From Microbulbifer hydrolyticus (GTDB lineage: Bacteria; Pseudomonadota; Gammaproteobacteria; Pseudomonadales; Cellvibrionaceae): 64,000 nucleotides of DNA. The notes under the pieces were generated by a model, which worked only from the letters and a program-made list of their open reading frames with translations, was not told the DNA's origin and did no database searches. Made by a program: the position numbers and the translations under genes. Below, piece by piece: positions 58,050 through 64,000 of this stretch (the stretch's first letter is position 1; every line of letters starts with the position of its first letter). Location: contig NZ_CP047491.1 of the NCBI RefSeq assembly GCF_009931115.1, positions 2,493,501 to 2,557,500 of the forward strand, read 5' to 3'.

Positions 58050-58988
58050 ATGATGACCGGAAACCAGAGGGCAAACAGCCTCTCGCGCTTCATCACTCCC
58101 CGCGCGCTTTACCGCGCAATCACCTGTTGCGTATTCATTTTCCTCATCGCTGCCAACCCGGCGCTGGGCGCCAATGACCGGGGCTTGCTGCTGGAAGCAC
58201 AGAAAGGCGACCGCACGGTGTATCTACTCGGCTCCATTCATCTTGCGGATCAGAGCTTCTATCCGCTGCGTGATGCGATTGAAAAGGCCTACCGCGATAG
58301 TGATGCACTGGTAGTGGAAGCGGATGTGATAGCGATGGAGTCCGACCCGGCACTGCAGCAAAAGGTCATGCTCGAGTCTCTTTACCCTCCGGGACAGCAA
58401 CTGAGGGACAACATCCCTCCCAAGATCTACGCCCAGCTGCAGGAATGGCTGCGTAAGCGCCAGATTCCCGAGGCCAACTTCAACCGCATGCGCCCCGCCA
58501 TTGCCATGATTACCCTGAGCCTGATCGAAATGCAGGCGCGCGGCCTCGATCCCAAAGCCGGGATTGATCGGCACTTTCTCAACCTGGCCCATAAGGAAGG
58601 GAAGACCACGCTACAGCTGGAAAGTGTGATACAGCAACTGCGAATGCTGAATAGCCTCGACAAGCCGGAACTCTATTTACAGCAGACTCTGGACCAGATC
58701 TCTGAAATGGACACATTCGTGCCGCGTATGAAAAAGGCCTGGAAATCCGGTGACCGGGAAGCAATCCACCAACTGGTGATTCAGGAAGGTCTGGACGAAC
58801 ACCCGGAGTTTGAAGCGCTGTATGAGTTGCTTTTCTTCCAGCGCAATCGGGAAATGGCGCAAAAGATCCGCGAACTCAGCGACAAGCACAACAAACTGTT
58901 TGTGGTGGTTGGTGCCGGCCATCTCGTCGGGGCGCAATCCATAACCGAGTTGCTGGAAAAATCCGGGTATTCCATTCAACAGATTTGA
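58050..58988 (+). CDS. TraB/GumN family protein
   Basis: This 312-residue protein has an N-terminal signal or anchor (about 28-47, AITCCVFIFLIAANPALGA). The TraB/GumN pattern follows: YLLGSIHLADQSFYPL, ALVVEADVIAMES, a GIDRHFLNLAHKEGK segment, and the ending LFVVVGAGHLVGAQSITELL. The conserved His and Glu residues fit a metal-dependent hydrolase related to Tiki proteases, but a function in bacteria is not settled. I chose the ATG at 58050 because GAGAGGA lies seven bases upstream; a longer frame adds 18 residues. Confidence 0.88.
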   Translation: MMTGNQRANSLSRFITPRALYRAITCCVFIFLIAANPALGANDRGLLLEAQKGDRTVYLLGSIHLADQSFYPLRDAIEKAYRDSDALVVEADVIAMESDPALQQKVMLESLYPPGQQLRDNIPPKIYAQLQEWLRKRQIPEANFNRMRPAIAMITLSLIEMQARGLDPKAGIDRHFLNLAHKEGKTTLQLESVIQQLRMLNSLDKPELYLQQTLDQISEMDTFVPRMKKAWKSGDREAIHQLVIQEGLDEHPEFEALYELLFFQRNREMAQKIRELSDKHNKLFVVVGAGHLVGAQSITELLEKSGYSIQQI

Positions 58989-58999
58989 CCCGGGTCAAA
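58984..58999. repeat. Perfect 16-bp palindrome over a stop codon
   Basis: TTTGACCCGGGTCAAA is a perfect palindrome that contains the TGA stop of the TraB/GumN gene. It could be a protein-binding site or part of a weak terminator; no T-run follows. Confidence 0.45.
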
Positions 59000-59335
59000 A
59001 TACGCACAAGTCATCCTCTTACCGGCCAACACCAGTAAGAGAATGACCGATAAAGGAAGTAATACTGCAAGCTGCCATCGACACAGCAGCCAAACACCCT
59101 TATTCCGCACAATCGGGCGACACGTAGTAAGCGTCCTTGCAATATGACGCCAGAGATAACCACAGTATCCAAGCGTGTGCGGCCAGTAGTACAATCTTGA
59201 ATCTACACTTCCTTCCGACCTCTATTGTGCGATGCGTGTCAAAGGTGACATTCGGTACCCGCGAGTGACCAGTGATGAGCAGCACTCCCCCCTGGATCAC
59301 CTGACCGAAACCATCGCCTGCCCATACAGCACATT

Positions 59336-59363
59336 TATTACAGCTTTATTACAATTTGTAATA
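59336..59363 (+). promoter_or_regulatory. Possible operator: TATTACA direct and inverted repeats
   Basis: TATTACA occurs at 59336-59342 and again 11 bases later at 59347-59353, followed by its inverse TGTAATA at 59357-59363 (spacer ATT). An 11-bp periodicity is like that of Pho boxes, and the downstream gene encodes an OprP/OprO-type porin, but the sequence is not a CTGTCAT consensus. The rest of the 485-bp gap (58989-59473) holds no gene that I can support. Confidence 0.4.
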
Positions 59364-59407
59364 TTTAATTTTATGGGGTTTTCCTATTTCAAAAACGTTT
59401 CCAATTT

Positions 59408-59434
59408 CTGACAGAATTGTGATGCTGCTACAAT
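59408..59434 (+). promoter_or_regulatory. Likely promoter of the porin gene
   Basis: TACAAT (59429-59434) is a good -10 hexamer. CTGACA lies 15 bp upstream, short but usable; TTTCTG at 18 bp is an alternative -35. The start codon follows 39 bases later, behind the site CAGGAATCAAC. Confidence 0.5.
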
Positions 59435-59473
59435 CCCGCGCCATCAACACAACCAAACCAGACAGGAATCAAC

Positions 59474-60715
59474 ATGCAACCCTTTCCCAAGAGCCTGATG
59501 GCCATCACGCTGACCAGCTTGCTCTCAGGCACGGCGGCAGCGGATCAGGCGGAAACCAAAGGTGGCCTGAAGATCACGTCCGATGACGGCAACTTTTCTG
59601 CCTCTCTGGGCGGGCGTATCCACTTTGATACCTACCTGTTCGATACCGATATCGAGGACCCGGTAAGTACCACGGAATTTCGTCGCGCCCGTATCACCCT
59701 GAAGGGGAACATCTACGACTGGGGCTACGTGCTCGAGCAGGATTTCACCGGCGGCGATACCTTGAGCGGATATCGCGACGTGTTTCTTTCGCACAAGTTT
59801 CTGAACGGAGAAGTGCGCATCGGCCAGTTCAAGCCGTTCCGCTCCATGGCGGAAATGACCAGCTCCAACGAGCTCACCATACTGGAAAGGCCCTTCTCGA
59901 GCTCCACCGGTCTGTATGACGGCAACCAGTTCCAGCAGGGTATCGGCTGGACCGGTGTGCTGGACTGCTTCACCCTGGGCATGATGGCGTTCAACCTGCG
60001 CGATGCCGGTACCCCGCGCAACGAAGGTGTCGGCGCAGCCGGCCGCCTCGCATGGCACCCCATCAATACGGATACGGCCACTTTCCACCTGGGTACTTCC
60101 GTCAGCTTTGAGAACGCCAACCGGAACTCAAGTGACCTGACCGCAGAAGCCGATTACGCCGGCCGCCGCGGTCCTAGCCAGCTGATGGCAGTCACTCCCG
60201 GCGATCTGGGCGGACACGCTACTACCGCGGCACTGGAACTGGCGGGCAGCTACGGCCCTCTGTATATCCAGTCAGAGTACGCAGTGGGCGGGTTCGACGC
60301 GGACTACTATGTATCCGAACTGGAGTTTGAAGACTGGTACGGGGCCCCTGCTCCGTTTGCCTGCGACCCACAATTCGGCTGTTACATTGCCGACCAGGAT
60401 GTACACACCTGGTACATTCAGGGCAGCTGGATGATCACCGGCGAGCACAAGCCTTACAGCACAAAACGCGGCGCCTTCAGCTCAGCGAAACCCGCTGGCA
60501 CCGGCCTCTGGGGTGGCGCCTGGGAACTGACCGCGCGCTATGACACCATGGAAAACCGCGATATCCGCAACTTGCAGGCGAGCAGCGCCATCATTGGCCT
60601 GAACTTCTACGCCAACCGCAATGTGCGCTTTATGGCGAACTATATTTTCGGTGACGACGACTTTACCGGCGATGGCACCAATCAGTTCGGCCTGCGCGCG
60701 CAGATCAACTGGTAA
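59474..60715 (+). CDS. OprP/OprO-family outer-membrane porin
   Basis: The 413-residue protein has a signal peptide (about 1-23, ending GTAAA-DQ). A Porin_O_P barrel with alternating strands follows (FSASLGGRIHFDTYLFDTD, STTEFRRARITLKGNIYDWG, VRIGQFKPFRSMAEMTSSNE), ending in RAQINW with a C-terminal aromatic. In Pseudomonas this family includes the phosphate- and pyrophosphate-selective porins OprP and OprO; the specificity here is not shown. A terminator follows directly. It probably lies alone in its own transcription unit. Confidence 0.87.
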   Translation: MQPFPKSLMAITLTSLLSGTAAADQAETKGGLKITSDDGNFSASLGGRIHFDTYLFDTDIEDPVSTTEFRRARITLKGNIYDWGYVLEQDFTGGDTLSGYRDVFLSHKFLNGEVRIGQFKPFRSMAEMTSSNELTILERPFSSSTGLYDGNQFQQGIGWTGVLDCFTLGMMAFNLRDAGTPRNEGVGAAGRLAWHPINTDTATFHLGTSVSFENANRNSSDLTAEADYAGRRGPSQLMAVTPGDLGGHATTAALELAGSYGPLYIQSEYAVGGFDADYYVSELEFEDWYGAPAPFACDPQFGCYIADQDVHTWYIQGSWMITGEHKPYSTKRGAFSSAKPAGTGLWGGAWELTARYDTMENRDIRNLQASSAIIGLNFYANRNVRFMANYIFGDDDFTGDGTNQFGLRAQINW

Positions 60716-60743
60716 CACACCGGTAACACCGAAAGAAGCAACA

Positions 60744-60776
60744 AAAATGGCGAGCCACTGGCTCGCCATTTTTTGT
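60744..60776. terminator. Terminator after the porin gene
   Basis: AAAATGGCGAGCC-ACT-GGCTCGCCATTTTTT forms a strong stem with T-run. It stands between the porin gene and the convergent oxidoreductase gene and can serve both strands. Confidence 0.92.
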
Positions 60777-60796
60777 TTACGTCAAGGGAAGCTTGG

Positions 60797-63700
60797 TTAC
60801 CCCACCTGTTGCGCCTTGGCCGGATCAAACACCTCCACGGGGGCAGACGTAGTCTCGGGGCTCGCTTCGGGATTGTAAAAACGCTGCAGGGAAACAGCGC
60901 GGGCTTCCTGGGCCAATTCCACGTTTTTGTCCTTAATCAGGCCATAACCGCGAATCACGTCCGGGTAACTGAGCAGCTCAATTGCAGCTGCATGGTTCTC
61001 TGCATTGAGCTTGCCAATCACCTCATCAACCAACTGTTCATACTCACCGATCAACGCCCGCTCCATTTTACGCTCGGCGGTATAACCAAAGACATCCAGC
61101 GCGGTGCCCCGCAGGAATTTGAATTTGGCCAGCACACCAAAGGCCTTGTGCATCCAGCCGCCGAACTTGAGTTTGCGCGGCCGGCCGAGATTCTTGTCGA
61201 ACGGGCTCAGGAGCGGCGGCGCCAAGTTGAATTCCAGTTCGAAATCCCCGGCGAAGTTTTCACGCAGTGATTCGATAAAACGACCATCGCTATACAGTCT
61301 TGCTACTTCGTATTCATCCTTGTAGGCGAGCAACTTGGCATAATTGCGCGCAACCACTTCGGCCAGCGCCTCACTGCCGGGCACCTTGAGTATTTCTGCT
61401 CCCTTTACCTTGTCTACCAGTGCAAGGTAGCGGCGCGCCAGTGCCGCATTCTGGTAGCCGGTAAGGTGCTCTACCCGATGCGCAACGACCTGCTCGAGCC
61501 CCTGCGGCAGCACTTTTTCCTCGTCACGGGACAGCAGGCGATCCAGGGCCGAACGGTCTGCTGCAGCGAGTCGTCCCGCGGCGAGCCCCTGAAGGTTGCC
61601 CTCTACCGCGACACCATTCAGTTGAATGGCTTCGCGAATAGCGTCCAGACCCAACGGGATCAGTCCTTTTTGCCATGCGTATCCCAGCATGAAGATATTT
61701 GCGGCCAGGGTATCGCCAAGCGCCGCCTTGGTCAGCGTATGTCCTTCAACAATGTCCAGCTCGAGCACCGCGTCCTTGATCGTATCCAGTACCGCCTGCG
61801 GCGAGTGGATATCTTCACGCCCCAGTACCGATGCAGCCGTCGGGCTGAGGTGGGTATTTACCACCGCACGGCTGTGGGTTTCATCGAGTTTCGCCAGGCT
61901 TGCCGAGAGGTTGCCAGCGGCGATCAGGTCGCAGGCCATCAATGCGTCGGCGCGGCCATCTGAAATTCGCACCGCCTTCAGCGACTCCGGGCTATCGGCA
62001 AAACGCACATGGGAATATACCGCGCCGCCCTTCTGGGCCAGGCCAGTCTGATCCAGGGTGCTGCAGGCCTTGTCTTCAATGTGGGCGGCCATTGCCAGCA
62101 ATGCGCCAATGGTCACCACGCCGGTGCCGCCAACGCCGGTTACCAGCAAATTGAACGGTTCCTTCAGGTCCGCAAGTTGCGGAGCGGGCAGTTTGTCAGC
62201 TTCCTGACACAGCGCATCACCGACACCGGCGCGTTTGTTCAGTTTGCCGCCCTTCACGGTCACGAACGACGGGCAGAAGCCGTTTACGCAGGACATGTCC
62301 TGGTTGCATGTGGTCTGGTTGATGCGGCGTTTGTCGCCGAGCGCGGTATCCACCTTTTCAACGGCAATACAGCTGGACTGGGTAACGCAGTCGCCACAGC
62401 CCTCGCACACCAGTTCATTGATAAACGGCCGCCCTTCCGCCTTCGGCAGCAGGCCGCGTTTGCGTTTGCGACGCAGCTCGGTAGCACAGGTCTGGTCGTA
62501 AACGATCACCGTACAACCGGGCGCCTCGCGCAGTTCTTTCATCACTGCGGGCATATGGTCCCGGTGACGGATTTCCACTTCACCGGGGAAGCTCAGCGCG
62601 CCCTTGTACTTGTCGGTGTCATCCATCACCAGCACAACCTTGTTCACCCCTTCTGCCAGCACCTGGCGGCAGATCATGTCCGGGTGCAATTCACCGTCAT
62701 GGGGCTGGCCGCCGGTCATGGCGACAGCGTCGTTAAACAGGATTTTGTAAGTGATATTCACCTTCGCCGCCACGGCGGCACGAATCGCGAGGATGCCGGA
62801 GTGGAAGTAGGTTCCATCCCCAAGGTTCACGAATACGTGGGGTTCACTGGTAAAGGCCGCCTGGCCAATCCAGTTGACGCCCTCGGCGCCCATCTGGGTA
62901 AAGGTATAGGTATCCCGGTCCAGCCACTGGGCCATGTAGTGGCAGCCAATACCCGCGAGCGCGCGGCTGCCTTCGGGTACTCGGGTGGAACGATTGTGGG
63001 GGCAGCCTGCGCAGAACATGGGCAGGCGCGCCACGCTGGAACCAGCCTGGGCCGAGATTCGCTCGGCGAGAGCATCCAGCCGCATCAGGCGGTGTTTGGC
63101 ACGCTCGGGGAGGTTTTCCTCTCCCAGCAGATAGCCCAATACCTGGGCCACCACCGCCGGTGACAGTTCGCCATACATCGGCAGCAGTGGTTTGTCGTGC
63201 TCGTCGACCTTGCCCAGAATCCGCGGGAAATTCGGATCCCGCAAGTGCACGTTGTACAGCTCTTCTTTCAGCTGTACTTCCATCAGACTGCGCTTTTCCT
63301 CGAGCACCAGTAGCGAATCCAGACCGCGTGCAAACTCCTGAATACCCGGTACGTCCAGCGGGTAAGTCATACCCACTTTCAGAATTCGGATACCCAGCGC
63401 GCGGGCGCGCTCCTCATCGATACCCATATCCTCAAATGCCTGCATCAGGTCGAGGTGCGCCTTGCCAGCGGTGACGATACCAAGGGTCGCCTTGGGGTTA
63501 TCCAGTACCAGCTTGTTGAGCTGGTTGGCGCGAGCGAAGGCCAGTGCCGCGGGGCGCTTGTACCGCCACAGGCGCTCTTCCTGCTCAAGAGGATTGTCCT
63601 GCTTGCGAATATTGAGGCCACCGGGCGGACGCTCGATTTCCGGGTACTGGAAAGACACACCGGCAGGATTCACCTCCACCGTGGATGCGCTATCCATATT

Positions 63701-64000
63701 TTCCGCGAGGGTGATCATGGCAACCCAGCAGCCACTGAAGCGCGACAGCTCCAGACCATAAAGGCCGTAATCCAGCACTTCCTGGACAGTGGCCGGGTTC
63801 AGTACCGGGATATGCATGTCGACAAAGGCGAACTCGGACTGGCCGGGGTAGGAAGAAGACTTACAACCGTGGTCGTCACCGGAGATGATCAATGCCCCCC
63901 CCTTGGGCGAGGAGCCGGCGGCGTTGGCATGGCGGAAGGCGTCACAGGAGCGGTCTACCCCGGGGGTCTTGCCGTACCAGATGCCACAGACCCCATCTAC
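60797..64000 (-). CDS. Indolepyruvate ferredoxin oxidoreductase, single-chain (N terminus beyond window)
   Basis: The frame stays open to the window edge, reading VDGVCGIWYGKTPGVDRSCD and onward, so the true start lies beyond 64000. About 1068 residues are visible. The order is a pyruvate-oxidoreductase-like alpha part, a thiamine-diphosphate domain (FCAGCPHNRSTRVPEGSRAL, VNLGDGTYFHSG, NDAVAMTGGQ), a Fe-S segment (CEGCGDCVTQSSC, then C and CNGFCPSF-type Cys), and a gamma domain (LVTGVGGTGVVTIGALLAMA). The family oxidises aryl-pyruvates or branched 2-oxoacids. The apparent start at 63892 is only a TTG in the middle of the gene. Confidence 0.93.
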   Translation of the reverse strand, partial: VDGVCGIWYGKTPGVDRSCDAFRHANAAGSSPKGGALIISGDDHGCKSSSYPGQSEFAFVDMHIPVLNPATVQEVLDYGLYGLELSRFSGCWVAMITLAENMDSASTVEVNPAGVSFQYPEIERPPGGLNIRKQDNPLEQEERLWRYKRPAALAFARANQLNKLVLDNPKATLGIVTAGKAHLDLMQAFEDMGIDEERARALGIRILKVGMTYPLDVPGIQEFARGLDSLLVLEEKRSLMEVQLKEELYNVHLRDPNFPRILGKVDEHDKPLLPMYGELSPAVVAQVLGYLLGEENLPERAKHRLMRLDALAERISAQAGSSVARLPMFCAGCPHNRSTRVPEGSRALAGIGCHYMAQWLDRDTYTFTQMGAEGVNWIGQAAFTSEPHVFVNLGDGTYFHSGILAIRAAVAAKVNITYKILFNDAVAMTGGQPHDGELHPDMICRQVLAEGVNKVVLVMDDTDKYKGALSFPGEVEIRHRDHMPAVMKELREAPGCTVIVYDQTCATELRRKRKRGLLPKAEGRPFINELVCEGCGDCVTQSSCIAVEKVDTALGDKRRINQTTCNQDMSCVNGFCPSFVTVKGGKLNKRAGVGDALCQEADKLPAPQLADLKEPFNLLVTGVGGTGVVTIGALLAMAAHIEDKACSTLDQTGLAQKGGAVYSHVRFADSPESLKAVRISDGRADALMACDLIAAGNLSASLAKLDETHSRAVVNTHLSPTAASVLGREDIHSPQAVLDTIKDAVLELDIVEGHTLTKAALGDTLAANIFMLGYAWQKGLIPLGLDAIREAIQLNGVAVEGNLQGLAAGRLAAADRSALDRLLSRDEEKVLPQGLEQVVAHRVEHLTGYQNAALARRYLALVDKVKGAEILKVPGSEALAEVVARNYAKLLAYKDEYEVARLYSDGRFIESLRENFAGDFELEFNLAPPLLSPFDKNLGRPRKLKFGGWMHKAFGVLAKFKFLRGTALDVFGYTAERKMERALIGEYEQLVDEVIGKLNAENHAAAIELLSYPDVIRGYGLIKDKNVELAQEARAVSLQRFYNPEASPETTSAPVEVFDPAKAQQVG

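Noticed and set aside
59336..59363. Canonical Pho box
   Set aside because: Spacing fits but the repeats read TATTACA rather than CTGTCAT, so I list it only as an unnamed operator candidate.

Overview
The window looks like the chromosome of a marine gammaproteobacterium of the Cellvibrionales/Microbulbifer type. The basis is the moderately high GC, the Pseudomonas-like order of housekeeping genes and typical Gram-negative envelope genes. This is inference from gene order and protein resemblance; no 16S rRNA gene is present. I see no rRNA, insertion sequence, prophage or CRISPR array. Three tRNA genes (Pro, Val, Asn) are present.

Layout. 1-2650: possible gene debris, then a Kelch/Ig-like lipoprotein gene. 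2678-10798 (minus strand): the conserved translation block thrS-infC-rpmI-rplT-pheS-pheT-ihfA-merR, bounded by tRNA-Val and tRNA-Pro. 11242-16434 (plus): a drug/metabolite transporter gene, then a four-gene ATP-grasp / alpha-E / transglutaminase / Anbu-protease cluster. 16489-21596 (minus): an ABC exporter operon with three tandem HlyD-like adaptors. 22231-28397 (plus): a secreted protein of unknown function, a membrane protein joining a channel-like pore, two TrkA-N-type folds and a RyR domain, and an overlapping TIR-TPR membrane protein. 28415-30424: uvrB, followed by tRNA-Asn.

30869-48146 (minus): a very small O-antigen-type locus (wbpM-like, wbpL-like, epimerase), comEA and pyrF, then lapB-lapA-ihfB-rpsA-cmk-[tyrA-aroA fusion]-pheA-serC-gyrA, close to the Pseudomonas order. 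48393-53121 (plus): mtaD-ubiG-mupP-yciK, then murQ. 53227-60715: envelope and stress genes, namely an acidic anchored protein, a periplasmic protein, a divergent sigma-70 factor, a PagL-like lipid A deacylase, a glycosyltransferase, a TraB/GumN protein and an OprP/OprO-type porin. 60797-64000: a large indolepyruvate:ferredoxin oxidoreductase, cut by the window end.

The best candidate for an undescribed system is 24314-28397. A TIR domain with its putative catalytic Glu is fused through a membrane segment to kinesin-light-chain-type TPRs. It overlaps a gene for a two-TM potassium-channel-like protein that has NAQD where the selectivity filter would read GYGD, and that carries TrkA-N folds and a RyR domain. 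This suggests an NAD-derived signal gating a membrane effector. The Anbu cluster (12470-16434) is second: its parts are known families, but its substrate and chemistry remain unclear.
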